Below, piece by piece: positions 24,344 to 32,033 of a DNA stretch of 57,416 nt. Position numbers and translations under genes: made by a program. Origin of the DNA: an uncultured Pseudoflavonifractor sp. (GTDB taxonomy: Bacteria; Bacillota; Clostridia; Oscillospirales; Oscillospiraceae). Each line of letters starts with the position of its first letter. Position 1 is the stretch's first letter. Where the stretch lies: the NCBI GenBank assembly GCA_947577065.1, contig CANPTT010000012.1:1-57416 (forward strand), given 5' to 3'. Below the pieces are notes generated by a model. It saw nothing but the letters and a program-made list of their open reading frames with translations, had not been told where the DNA came from and ran no database searches.

Positions 24344-24880
24344 TCAGAAATCGAGGTCGAGCTCCACGATCTCTTCTTTTGCCTCCACCTGCTCCAACTC
24401 AGAGTCGTCACAGAGAATGGTGTCAATGATCTGCTGTACCGTCTCACATTGACCCAGTTTAACTACCCGGGCCTCCGTTCCCAACTTCATGGCCAGCTGG
24501 CTCAGCAGAAGCTGATGGTTCTCCACAAAGCTGCCGTCCACCATGACGCAGAATAGGAAAATGAGCCGGGTCTCCTGCCAGCCGTCGTCAGAGAGCTCGC
24601 TCTCCCAGCGGATGGGATTCACCGTTTTGCCGATGGCGATCCCCAGCTTTTTCGCGGCGGGGGAGTGGCCGTGGGGGATGGAGATGCCCTCGCCCATGCC
24701 TGTGGGCCCCTCGGCTTCCCGGTCATAGATGTCGGAGACGAACTGATCCACATTGTCGATGTATCCGTTCTTCAGAAGAGTGCCTGCCAAGTTCCGCAAA
24801 ACCTCATCCTTGGTGGTGCCCTCTACCTTCAGGTCAATGATGGCGGGGTCGAGAATAGTGCTCAGATCCTTGTTTTCCAT
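24344..24880 (-). CDS. PTS fructose/mannitol-type transporter subunit IIA
   Basis: A 178-residue protein of the PTS EIIA-2 family with the phosphohistidine His70 in GISIPHG, followed by the LLLSQLAMKL helix. It is longer than a minimal IIA (about 150 residues) because of a C-terminal acidic linker (SELEQVEAKEE) ending in IVELDLDF. IIC ends almost the same way. AAGGAGG precedes the ATG. It is the second gene of the operon, 12 bases after the NERD-like gene. Confidence 0.95.
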   Translation of the reverse strand: MENKDLSTILDPAIIDLKVEGTTKDEVLRNLAGTLLKNGYIDNVDQFVSDIYDREAEGPTGMGEGISIPHGHSPAAKKLGIAIGKTVNPIRWESELSDDGWQETRLIFLFCVMVDGSFVENHQLLLSQLAMKLGTEARVVKLGQCETVQQIIDTILCDDSELEQVEAKEEIVELDLDF

Positions 24881-24892
24881 GCCGCTTCCTCC

Positions 24893-25519
24893 TTATTTTT
24901 GAATCAGCCGTTTATACATGGCTTTGACCTCGTCGTCAGAAAGAAACTCTGCCTTTACCTCCCTCAACTCAGCGCAGATGTCGCTGAAGTGGATGGTTTT
25001 CACATCGCTGTGAAGATGGGAAAAATCGGCTTCGTCACAAAAGGCCATCCGGGCCTCAATATGGACGTCGGGAAAGACGGTCGCCATCCGGTTCAGATAG
25101 GCCAGCATATCTTTAGTGGGATTATAGTGGCGGTATAGATGCTGCTTGCCGTCAGCCTCCGTCCGCTTCACATTCCAGCTGTTATCCCTGGAGCTGCCCC
25201 AATATTCCCCGGTAACTCTGTCGTAACAGAGGACCATGATACCCTTGTTGTAAAAAATGACGCAGAAGCGGCTGCGCTGCTTTTCCTCGTTATTGATGAC
25301 CGAGAATACCAGCTTGTGAACTCCGATCTGAGAGCGAAGCAGTCCGCTTTCAGAGCAATCCCGAAAGACGACATAGCGGAAAAAGTAGGGCAAAAAACCG
25401 CCGTACAGCGAGGCGTAAATGTCGCCCTTATAACTTTTATGAAGGCGGATACCTTGGAATACCCAGGCCATCACCATAACGCCCAGAATAGTTGCGACCA
25501 GCAGGATCATGTTGTCCAT
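24893..25519 (-). CDS. Membrane-anchored protein resembling a degenerate NERD domain, first gene of the PTS operon
   Basis: A 208-residue protein with one N-terminal membrane helix (NMILLVATILGVMVMAWVF) and a soluble domain. The domain carries RFCVIFYNKGIMVLCYDRVT, EYWGSSRDNSW and a later HYNPTKDMLAYLNRM, an arrangement like NERD (nuclease-related) domains (Gly-Ile-Val strand, W-G...W, then NP..Q helix). The usual Glu-x-Lys of NERD nucleases is replaced (VLCYD), so it is probably not a nuclease. The resemblance is by eye. Start 25519 (MDNMILLV) has a weak site; an upstream in-frame start at 25579 is less likely because it overlaps the promoter. Confidence 0.55.
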   Translation of the reverse strand: MDNMILLVATILGVMVMAWVFQGIRLHKSYKGDIYASLYGGFLPYFFRYVVFRDCSESGLLRSQIGVHKLVFSVINNEEKQRSRFCVIFYNKGIMVLCYDRVTGEYWGSSRDNSWNVKRTEADGKQHLYRHYNPTKDMLAYLNRMATVFPDVHIEARMAFCDEADFSHLHSDVKTIHFSDICAELREVKAEFLSDDEVKAMYKRLIQK

Positions 25520-25550
25520 GACTTGCACCAACTCTCTTATATTACAAACA

Positions 25551-25579
25551 ATTTTACTATAAATTCCCCCCAAAGTCAA
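25551..25579 (-). promoter_or_regulatory. Promoter of the PTS/aldolase operon
   Basis: On the minus strand TTGACT (25579-25574) and TAAAAT (25556-25551) are separated by 17 bases. No other good promoter is visible downstream, so the whole 5.9-kb operon probably starts here. Confidence 0.7.
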
Positions 25580-25589
25580 TGTTTTGACC
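25576..25589. promoter_or_regulatory. Small inverted repeat over the operon -35
   Basis: GTCAA-TGTT-TTGAC overlaps the -35 hexamer, a position where a repressor would block transcription. The arms are only five bases, so chance is possible. No regulator gene is linked. Confidence 0.35.
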
Positions 25590-25636
25590 TATAAAACTGC
25601 AAGCGGCAGTTATGTATACAATTCCATTTAAAACCG

Positions 25637-25679
25637 AAAAAAAAGAGTATCCCCAGCCCTAAAAAGAAGGGCTGGGGAT
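25637..25679 (-). terminator. Terminator of the SLH protein gene
   Basis: 12-base arms (25649-25660 and 25668-25679) are followed on the minus strand by a run of eight Ts (25644-25637). It closes the gene that ends at 25796. Confidence 0.85.
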
Positions 25680-25795
25680 GTTTTAATTTTGCGTACGAAA
25701 AATTTTATTGCGAAGGAATGGGCGGGAAAAAGAGCGTGGGAGAGGCAAGCATCCGCCGCCCCTTAGGCTCTCATACAAAGGGAGGCGGAAAGGGC

Positions 25796-27091
25796 TCAGT
25801 TCCATTGAAACCATCCGCCGCTTTCTCTGGCCTGCAAGACATCCAGCGCGGCGGAGAGCATCACTGCCGCCTGAGAGCGGGTAAGGGGCTCGGACAGCAC
25901 GGCGGAGGCGGGGAGGGCGTTGCAGCTGCCAAGATTAGCCACCGCCTGGGCGCACCAGGAGGGGGGCGTGTCTCCGGCAAAGGTCTCGGCCACGTCGGTG
26001 ACCCGAAGGGCTCGGTTCAAAAGGACGGCGGCCTCGGCGGCCGTGATGGGCTGGTCGGCCTGGAAAACTACCCGGCCCTCTGGGTCAAAGGAACCTTGGA
26101 CCACTCCGGAGCGAAGGGCAGAGGACACAAAGGGCTTAGCCCAGGCTGCCATGGCGGAGTCATCGGCAAAGCCGGTGATAGAGGCTTCCTCCATCACATC
26201 CAGCTCGGCCGCCGCCATGCTCAGAGCGGTGAACTGGGCGCGGGAGACCGTCTCAGTCGGGTGAAAGAGATATTCACTGCCCATCTGCTCTCCGATAAGC
26301 AGTCCTGCCTCGGCGAGACGCACGGCCTCCCGGTGGCCCTCCACCCCGGTCATGTCAGAGTAACAGACCTTGGTCTTCTGTTTTTCTATCCGGATGGATA
26401 CGGTGGCGGGGGCGGAGGTATTGCCCACGGCGTCTACCGCCACATAGGTGAACGCATCCTTACCTGTTTTGTTTTCATAGGGGGTATAGGTGAAGGCGGC
26501 GGAGCCGTCCTCCGCCTGAGTTACCGCTCCCCGGGCGGGCTTGCTGATGAGCTGGAAGGTGAGCAGATCCCCCTCCGGGTCCACGCCGGAAAAGGTCCCC
26601 TGGATCTCTACATTTTTATAAGTGCACAGGGACAGATCCTCCGCCACCGGCGCTTCATTGGCGCTGGAGAGTAGATAGAGTCCGACCGTCACGTCCTCTC
26701 CGGAGAGCCCCCCGGCAAAGACGGGGGTGAAGGAGAAGGAGGTGGCGGAGAGCATGGGGGTGCTGAGGGGATTGAAGCGCAGACCGTCAATGGCGCTCAG
26801 CGCCACCTCGCTGCCCTGGGGGACCGCCTGATCCCCGATGGTCAGGATCCCGGCAGACGGATCGGGAAGGGAGGTGACTACGATCGAGCTGAGTTGGGCG
26901 TCTCCGTTGACCCGAAAGTCCTGGGTGGAAAAGGAGATGGCCCGATCGGCAAGTCCGTTTTTGGAAAAGGCGGCCACGCTGATGGCCTCAGGCTCGCCGC
27001 TTCCGCCAAAGAGGGCGGCAGCGGGCAGGATAAAGGAAAGAGCCCCGGCACACAGCAGTGCCAGGAAACGATGGAAAAGACGTTGCTTCAA
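25796..27091 (-). CDS. Secreted protein with cadherin-like domain and three SLH repeats
   Basis: A 431-residue exported protein using a TTG start at 27091, with AAGGAGG eight bases upstream. KQRLFHRFLALLCAGALSF is a clear signal peptide. Residues about 150-245 form a tandem-type cadherin/Big-like beta domain (EAPVAEDLSL, GVDPEGDLLTFQLISKP, KTGKDAFTYVAVDAVGN). Residues about 250-430 hold three S-layer homology units with F/Y-x-D starts (YSDMTGVEGH, FADDSAMAAW, FAGDTPPSW) that usually bind pyruvylated wall polymers. The gene is divergent from spoIIIA. The family call is firm, the partner unknown. Confidence 0.88.
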   Translation of the reverse strand: MKQRLFHRFLALLCAGALSFILPAAALFGGSGEPEAISVAAFSKNGLADRAISFSTQDFRVNGDAQLSSIVVTSLPDPSAGILTIGDQAVPQGSEVALSAIDGLRFNPLSTPMLSATSFSFTPVFAGGLSGEDVTVGLYLLSSANEAPVAEDLSLCTYKNVEIQGTFSGVDPEGDLLTFQLISKPARGAVTQAEDGSAAFTYTPYENKTGKDAFTYVAVDAVGNTSAPATVSIRIEKQKTKVCYSDMTGVEGHREAVRLAEAGLLIGEQMGSEYLFHPTETVSRAQFTALSMAAAELDVMEEASITGFADDSAMAAWAKPFVSSALRSGVVQGSFDPEGRVVFQADQPITAAEAAVLLNRALRVTDVAETFAGDTPPSWCAQAVANLGSCNALPASAVLSEPLTRSQAAVMLSAALDVLQARESGGWFQWN

Positions 27092-27200
27092 AGTAAAAAC
27101 CTCCTTGTTTGGCTGTAGGACCAGCTTGGGATGGTGGTAGTTTTCGCCGGGAGCAGGGTGGTTATTCCTTTTTTCAAAAAATGTAGGAAGGACATGTATC

Positions 27201-27227
27201 ATAAATTGGGACACGCCCTCATACATA
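27201..27227 (+). promoter_or_regulatory. Candidate sigma-E promoter of spoIIIA
   Basis: CATACATA (27220-27227) matches the sigma-E -10 consensus CATACAnT at seven of eight positions. ATAAATT (27201-27207) stands 12 bases upstream as a possible -35. spoIIIA is sigma-E controlled in Bacillus. The spacing is slightly short. Confidence 0.55.
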
Positions 27228-27257
27228 TGTCTCAGCACAAAAGAGGAGGGAAGCGAG

Positions 27258-28160
27258 ATGAATGGTTTTGATGAGGCGGCGGCCCTTTTGCCGCCTGCGC
27301 TTCGACAGGGGATCCAGGCCCTTCCACCCTTAGTGCGGCGGAATGTGGAGGAGATCCGGCTGCGGGCGGGACGATGCCCCGCGGTGGTCGTGGGCGGGGA
27401 TGAGCTTTCCCTGTCCGCTGCCAAGGTAGGGCGCCGGGAGCTGGAACTGACGGTGGAGATCGCTACTCGGGCCAGCGCTCACACAGCGCTCGAGAGTGTA
27501 AGGCAAGGATACTTTACGGTGAAAGGTGGCCATCGGATCGGCCTGTGCGGGAATGTGTGGACGGAGAACGGCCAGATCAAGAATCTGCGAAGCCTCTCCT
27601 CTCTAAACATTCGGGTGGCACATGCCGTTCCGGGCTGCGGGGAAGAGATATTGCCGGCCCTGTTTTGTAAAGGGAAGCTGCAAAACACGATCCTCCTCTC
27701 CCCGCCCGGTGGGGGAAAGACGACTCTTTTACGGGATCTGACCCGCCTGCTATCAGACGGCGCCCATGGCCCGCCCCTTCGGGTGGGACTGGCCGATGAG
27801 CGGGGCGAGGTGGCGGCCCTGTGGGAGGGGGAGCCCCAGTTTGATGTGGGGGAGAGGACCGACGTGCTGGAGGGATGCCCAAAGGCTCAGGGGCTTATGA
27901 TCCTTCTCCGGGGAATGACCCCCCAGGTGCTCTGCTGTGATGAGATCACCGATCCGGCCGACTGTTCGGCTTTGGAGACCTGCGAAAACTGTGGAGTCAG
28001 GCTACTGTGCACGGTCCATGCCGAGAGCGTGGAGGAGCTGCGGAAAAAGCCGCTCTACCGCTCTCTCCTGGATCGGGGAAATTTTGAAAGGGCGGTGGTC
28101 CTGCGGCGATGGACAACCCCCCGATATCTGGTGGAGGAGCTGCATCCATGTGGAAGCTAA
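27258..28160 (+). CDS. spoIIIAA: Stage III sporulation protein AA, secretion-type ATPase
   Basis: A 300-residue mother-cell ATPase that drives the SpoIIIA-SpoIIQ channel feeding the forespore. Walker A is SPPGGGKTT at 148-156, followed by GLADERGEVAA, ILLRGMTPQVLCCDEI (Walker B-like) and TVHAES. The N-terminus (VEEIRLRAGR, GGHRIGLCG) is the family-specific part. GAGGAGGGAAG precedes the ATG. It is the first of eight closely packed genes in the standard AA-AH order and overlaps spoIIIAB by 13 bases. Confidence 0.97.
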   Translation: MNGFDEAAALLPPALRQGIQALPPLVRRNVEEIRLRAGRCPAVVVGGDELSLSAAKVGRRELELTVEIATRASAHTALESVRQGYFTVKGGHRIGLCGNVWTENGQIKNLRSLSSLNIRVAHAVPGCGEEILPALFCKGKLQNTILLSPPGGGKTTLLRDLTRLLSDGAHGPPLRVGLADERGEVAALWEGEPQFDVGERTDVLEGCPKAQGLMILLRGMTPQVLCCDEITDPADCSALETCENCGVRLLCTVHAESVEELRKKPLYRSLLDRGNFERAVVLRRWTTPRYLVEELHPCGS

Positions 28161-28660
28161 TGGGGGTGACCATTCTTACGGGAAGCGGTCTGTGGCTGGG
28201 ACTTCAAGCGGCAGGACAGCTGGCCCGACGGGTCAGGGCCATAGAGAGCTGGCAGTGTGCATTGCTTCTTTTGGAGGGGGAGATGTCCTTTCGCCTGCCG
28301 GATCTGCCTCAGCTTTTGGAGGAGGTGGGCCGGAGGGCTCCGGATCCCGCGGGAATGGCACTGTCAGCGGCGGCCCAAGGCTTTGCCAAACTGGGGGAGG
28401 TCCCCTTCTCGGAGATTTGGGCCGGGGCCCTCGCGGAGCGGAGGGACGCCCTGGAAGGCGAGGAGCTGGAGTTGTTGTACCGGCTTGGGACCATCCTGGG
28501 TCGCTGTGGCTGGGAGGAGCAGAGAGCGGCGGCGGAGCGAACGCGGCTCGCGTTGGAGCGGGGAGCCGCCCGGCTCCGAGAGGAGCTGAATCGAAAGGGA
28601 AGGGCATATGGAGTGACCGGTCTTTCCCTGGGAGCCTTTTTGAGCATTTTACTGCTGTGA
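28148..28660 (+). CDS. spoIIIAB: Stage III sporulation protein AB
   Basis: A 170-residue membrane-anchored protein with an N-terminal helix (KLMGVTILTGSGLWLG) and a C-terminal one (GLSLGAFLSILLL). The middle is helical and charged (ALLLLEGEMSF, LYRLGTILGRCGWEEQ), as in SpoIIIAB/T2SF-like proteins. ATG 28148 follows GGAGGAG inside the end of spoIIIAA. The open frame starts earlier, at 28109, but has no site there. Confidence 0.93.
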   Translation: MWKLMGVTILTGSGLWLGLQAAGQLARRVRAIESWQCALLLLEGEMSFRLPDLPQLLEEVGRRAPDPAGMALSAAAQGFAKLGEVPFSEIWAGALAERRDALEGEELELLYRLGTILGRCGWEEQRAAAERTRLALERGAARLREELNRKGRAYGVTGLSLGAFLSILLL

Positions 28661-28705
28661 GACACAGGACATCACATAGGAAGAGACAGGGGATGAGAAA
28701 CCGAT

Positions 28706-28900
28706 ATGGACGTGGATTTTATTTTTCGCATCGCGGCTATCGGCATCCTGGTATCGGTACTGAACCAGGTGCTGTCCCGGTCTGGTCGGGACGAGCAGGC
28801 AATGATGACTACTTTGGCGGGGCTGGTGGTAGTGCTGATGATGGTGGTGCAAAAGATCAGCGACCTCTTCAATTTGGTGAAGGGGCTGTTCGGACTGTGA
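28706..28900 (+). CDS. spoIIIAC: Stage III sporulation protein AC
   Basis: A 64-residue protein with two membrane helices (DFIFRIAAIGILVSVLNQVL and a TLAGLVVVLMMVV-type second helix), the standard size for SpoIIIAC. GRDEQAMM between them is a family landmark. AGGGGATGAG precedes the ATG. spoIIIAD follows after six bases. Confidence 0.95.
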   Translation: MDVDFIFRIAAIGILVSVLNQVLSRSGRDEQAMMTTLAGLVVVLMMVVQKISDLFNLVKGLFGL

Positions 28901-28906
28901 GGGGCT

Positions 28907-29290
28907 ATGGATATTTTCAAGCTTTCCGCCTTGGCGGTGATCGCCGCCCTATGTGCCTTGGTACTGAGGAAACGGGTCCCGGAGCTGGCTATGGCCTTGA
29001 CCCTGGCGGCGGGAGTTCTGCTTTTGGGGGAAGCGGTAGACGCTCTGGCGTCCGTACGGGGGCTGGCGGACTCCTTGGCCAGGACTGCCGGTCTGTCTCC
29101 CCGGGTGTGGAGACCGGTCTGGAAAACGGTGGGGATCGGGGTGATCGCCAAGCTGGCCTCCGCAGTCTGCAAGGACGCAGGGGAAGGGGGCGTGGCGGCC
29201 TTTCTGGAGACGGCGGGCGCCGCTTTGGCCCTGCTGGCGGCGCTCCCTCTTGTAGAGGCGGTGTTCAATACCTTATCCTCGCTCTTATAG
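28907..29290 (+). CDS. spoIIIAD: Stage III sporulation protein AD
   Basis: A 127-residue protein with three to four membrane helices (LSALAVIAALCALVLRK, MALTLAAGVLLLGEAV, AAFLETAGAALALLAALPL). WKTVGIGVIAKLASAVCKDAGE is the conserved cytoplasmic loop of the AC/AD family. GAGGGG precedes the ATG. Its stop overlaps the proposed GTG start of spoIIIAE by one base. Confidence 0.95.
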   Translation: MDIFKLSALAVIAALCALVLRKRVPELAMALTLAAGVLLLGEAVDALASVRGLADSLARTAGLSPRVWRPVWKTVGIGVIAKLASAVCKDAGEGGVAAFLETAGAALALLAALPLVEAVFNTLSSLL

Positions 29291-30357
29291 TGGCGGCGGT
29301 GATAATCGTTTCGCCCACAGCCCGGGCCGACGAGCTTTCCCGTGCGGTAGGACTGGACGAGCTTACCGGGGCGGCAGGGGCGTATCTGGACGGCTATTTA
29401 AATGTGGAGGATCTGACGGGAAACGACTTTGCCCAAGGCGCGGAGGCCATTCTGGAGGATGGACTGGGAGAGCTGAAGGGCGTTTTTCGCCGGGCGATAA
29501 AAAGTGGGACGCTCCTTTTGGCGGTGGCGCTGGCGTGCAGTCTCGCGGGCGCCGTGACGGAGGACTTGGGCGGTGGAAACCTGGATCCGGTGCGCTTGGC
29601 GGGGGTGGCGGCGGTCACCGCCATTGCTGCCGCGGACATCCATGCCCTTCTGGGTATGGGGAACAGGGCACTGGAGGAGATGGACGCCTTCTCCAAGCTC
29701 TTGCTTCCCACGGTGACGGCGGCTTGTGCCGCTGCCGGAATGCCTGCGGCGGCAGCGGCAAGACAGGCGGCGGCCCTTCTTTTCCTGGGACTGCTTCTCA
29801 CCTTGGCCAATAGGTTCATTTTGCCCCTGATCTACGCCTACGTAGCGGCTCAGGCAGCGGGCGCGGCTCTTGGGAACGATGGGCTGAAACAGCTGGGGGC
29901 CCTTCTCAAATGGGCGGCCACCGGGCTTCTCAGCTTGCTGGTCACTGGATTTGTCCTCTACCTTTCCGTGACCGGGGCGGTGGCGGGAAGCGCTGACGCG
30001 CTGACCCAAAAGGCGGCAAAGACCGCGATTTCAGGAATGATCCCGGTAGTGGGCGGGATCCTGGCCGACGCCGCTGAGGCAGTGGTGGCGGGAGCGGGTA
30101 TTCTAAAGGGGACGGTGGGTGTGGTCGGACTGCTGACGGTGCTGGCTATCTGCCTATCCCCCTTTCTCCGGCTGGGGGTCCACTATCTGGTCTATAAAAG
30201 CGCAGCCGCCCTCACCGCTACAGTAATGCCGGGACCTGTGGCGGGTTTTATTGACAGTGTCGGTTCGGCGTTCGCCCTTATTCTGGGGATGGTGGGGGGC
30301 GGTGGAATGATCCTCTATGTGGCCCTCATCACATCGATAAAGGTGGTGGTGGGATGA
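29290..30357 (+). CDS. spoIIIAE: Stage III sporulation protein AE
   Basis: A polytopic membrane protein of about 355 residues. After the signal-like start come ADELSRAVGLDELTG and LDGYLNVEDLTGNDF, then seven or so helices such as LLLAVALACSLAGAV and ATGLLSLLVTGFVLYLSVTG, and the conserved AKTAISGMIPVVGGILADAAE. The start is awkward. GTG 29290 gives a short hydrophobic leader (AAVIIVSPTARA), whereas a normal signal peptide would need the codons before it, where no ATG, GTG or TTG occurs in frame. It overlaps spoIIIAF by four bases (ATGA). Confidence 0.88.
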   Translation: MAAVIIVSPTARADELSRAVGLDELTGAAGAYLDGYLNVEDLTGNDFAQGAEAILEDGLGELKGVFRRAIKSGTLLLAVALACSLAGAVTEDLGGGNLDPVRLAGVAAVTAIAAADIHALLGMGNRALEEMDAFSKLLLPTVTAACAAAGMPAAAAARQAAALLFLGLLLTLANRFILPLIYAYVAAQAAGAALGNDGLKQLGALLKWAATGLLSLLVTGFVLYLSVTGAVAGSADALTQKAAKTAISGMIPVVGGILADAAEAVVAGAGILKGTVGVVGLLTVLAICLSPFLRLGVHYLVYKSAAALTATVMPGPVAGFIDSVGSAFALILGMVGGGGMILYVALITSIKVVVG

Positions 30358-30833
30358 CGGGGATAAAGGAGTGGCTCCTGGGGGTGACCGCCGCCGCCTT
30401 GGCGGTATCTCTGGCCCAGGCCCTCACTCCTGAGGGCACAGTGAAAAAAATTGGGCGGCTGGCAGGGGGCATGATACTTTTGCTGGCAGCGGTCCGGCCC
30501 TTGGCAGGGGGGGAAGGACTCTCTTTGGATAGCCTTTCCCTTCCTCCGGATACGGCGGCCATAGAAAGAGGAGCAGAAAGTAGAGAAGAGGCAATGAAAA
30601 TCCTCATAGCCCAAAAAGCGGGTGCATATATTGTGGACAAAGGCCAGTCCCTCGGTCTGGCCTGTACGGCGGAGGTCGAGGTGGCCCCGGATGCTTCGGG
30701 CTGGCCCATTCCCTGGAAAGCAACGGTTTCCGGGCAGTGGAGCCAGACGCAGAAAAAGGAGCTCTCACAGGCGGTGGAGGAGGAGCTGGGGATCCCCGCC
30801 CAGCGGCAGAGCTTCCGAGAGGAGGGAACATGA
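30354..30833 (+). CDS. spoIIIAF: Stage III sporulation protein AF
   Basis: A 159-residue protein with two N-terminal membrane helices (WLLGVTAAALAVSLAQAL and GGMILLLAAVRPL) and a soluble C-terminal ring-building-like domain. It starts in the ATGA overlap with spoIIIAE after GGTGGTGGG. In Bacillus SpoIIIAF is one of the ring-forming components of the feeding-tube channel. Confidence 0.92.
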   Translation: MTGIKEWLLGVTAAALAVSLAQALTPEGTVKKIGRLAGGMILLLAAVRPLAGGEGLSLDSLSLPPDTAAIERGAESREEAMKILIAQKAGAYIVDKGQSLGLACTAEVEVAPDASGWPIPWKATVSGQWSQTQKKELSQAVEEELGIPAQRQSFREEGT

Positions 30834-31339
30834 AAGACAGGGAATGGCTCAAAAGGATGACAGGGGCCCTGGGAAAGTACAAATATGTTCTGCTGGTGGC
30901 TCTGGTGGGAGCTTTGCTGCTGGTCTGGCCCACGGGAGAGAAGGAGAAAACGACCTCTCCGGAAACGGCCCGGGAGCAGATCTTTCAGGTGGACCAGATA
31001 GAGAGAAGGCTGGAAAAGGCCCTTGCCCAGATAGAGGGGGCGGGAGAAGTGACGGTAGTGCTTACTCTTCAGGGCGGACCGCGGCAAGTGCTGGCCCAGG
31101 ATGGCAGCGCCACGGAGGAGGAAAGCCGCACTAGCCGGGAGACCTCCACCATTCTTCTCTCCAAGGGCTCCGGTTATCAGGAGCCGGCGGTGGTCCAGGA
31201 GCTGGGGCCGGTATATCAGGGGGCCCTGGTGGTGAGCCAGGGCGGGGATGATCCTCGAGTAAAGCTGGCGCTCTATGAAGCGGTCTCTGCCCTGACGGGG
31301 CTGGGGGCGGATAAAATCTCGATTTGTAAGGGAAAGTGA
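30830..31339 (+). CDS. spoIIIAG: Stage III sporulation protein AG
   Basis: A 169-residue protein with one membrane helix (YVLLVALVGALLLVW) and a periplasmic-side ring-building domain. IERRLEKALAQIEGAGEVTVVLTL and GALVVSQGGDDPRVKLALYEAVSALTG are conserved in SpoIIIAG, which forms the large gated ring. ATG overlaps the spoIIIAF stop (ATGA); GAGGAGGG precedes it. Confidence 0.95.
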   Translation: MKDREWLKRMTGALGKYKYVLLVALVGALLLVWPTGEKEKTTSPETAREQIFQVDQIERRLEKALAQIEGAGEVTVVLTLQGGPRQVLAQDGSATEEESRTSRETSTILLSKGSGYQEPAVVQELGPVYQGALVVSQGGDDPRVKLALYEAVSALTGLGADKISICKGK

Positions 31340-31349
31340 GGAAAAACGT

Positions 31350-31928
31350 ATGAAACTCTGGAAACGCAACGCGGTGGTGGCCGCCATCGTCCTCTTTGTC
31401 TGTGTGGCGGTCTACCTCAACTGGTCCTATCAGCAGGACGAAGTGGATGTGGACGCGGGCAAGACCTTGGGGCAGGCGACTCTGGTGGGGGGGAAGACCA
31501 ACGATCCCCTGCTGCTGACCTCTCCCGCTCCCACTGAAAGCGGGGATCCCGAGGGGGCGGCCAAGACCTCTACAGGGTATTTCTCCACCGCCCGTCTCAA
31601 CCGGCAGCAGGCAAGAGACAGCGCTTTGGGAATGCTGCGGGATACGCTGAACAGTGACGCAGCGGAAGAGGCGGCCAAGGCCGACGCCGGAGCCGCCATT
31701 GAGACTCTGGCGGCCTCCACCGTATCTGAGGCGCAGATCGAAAATCTGGTCATCGCCAAGGGATATACCGACTGTGTGGCCTTTATCAGCGAGGGGGGCG
31801 TATCGGTGGTGGTATCTGCCTCGGAGGGCGGCCTTCAGGACGCCGACGCGGCCCGGATCACAGAGATCGTAATGGATGAGACGGGAGTGCCGGCCAGCCA
31901 GATCAAGATCATTGGGGCAGAGGGCTGA
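31350..31928 (+). CDS. spoIIIAH: Stage III sporulation protein AH
   Basis: A 192-residue protein with one N-terminal membrane helix (AVVAAIVLFVCVAVYLNW), a linker of about 60 residues and a YscJ-like ring-building domain (STVSEAQIENLVIAKGYTDCVAF, then ADAARITEIVMDETGV). In Bacillus it pairs with SpoIIQ across the two membranes; spoIIQ is not in the window. GTGAGGAAAAA precedes the ATG. It is the last gene of the operon. Confidence 0.95.
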   Translation: MKLWKRNAVVAAIVLFVCVAVYLNWSYQQDEVDVDAGKTLGQATLVGGKTNDPLLLTSPAPTESGDPEGAAKTSTGYFSTARLNRQQARDSALGMLRDTLNSDAAEEAAKADAGAAIETLAASTVSEAQIENLVIAKGYTDCVAFISEGGVSVVVSASEGGLQDADAARITEIVMDETGVPASQIKIIGAEG

Positions 31929-31959
31929 GGAAAAACTTGGGCAAAACAAAAAATTGGGA

Positions 31960-31987
31960 TTGTAATTTTCCTTTTCTGTGGTAAAAT
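31960..31987 (+). promoter_or_regulatory. Promoter of the Asp23 gene
   Basis: TTGTAA (31960-31965) and TAAAAT (31982-31987) are 16 bases apart. Transcription would start near 31994, which places the GGGAGG at 31988-31993 outside the mRNA and argues for the later start codon at 32034. Confidence 0.65.
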
Positions 31988-32033
31988 GGGAGGTAGAGAT
32001 AACATGAACGACAGGAAAGGAAGCGAGAACGCT

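Noticed and set aside
27937-29289. The first 450 codons of the open frame that ends as spoIIIAE
   Set aside because: This part overlaps spoIIIAA-AD out of frame and has Gly/Arg-rich, domain-free sequence. Only the part from about 29,290 is the real SpoIIIAE.
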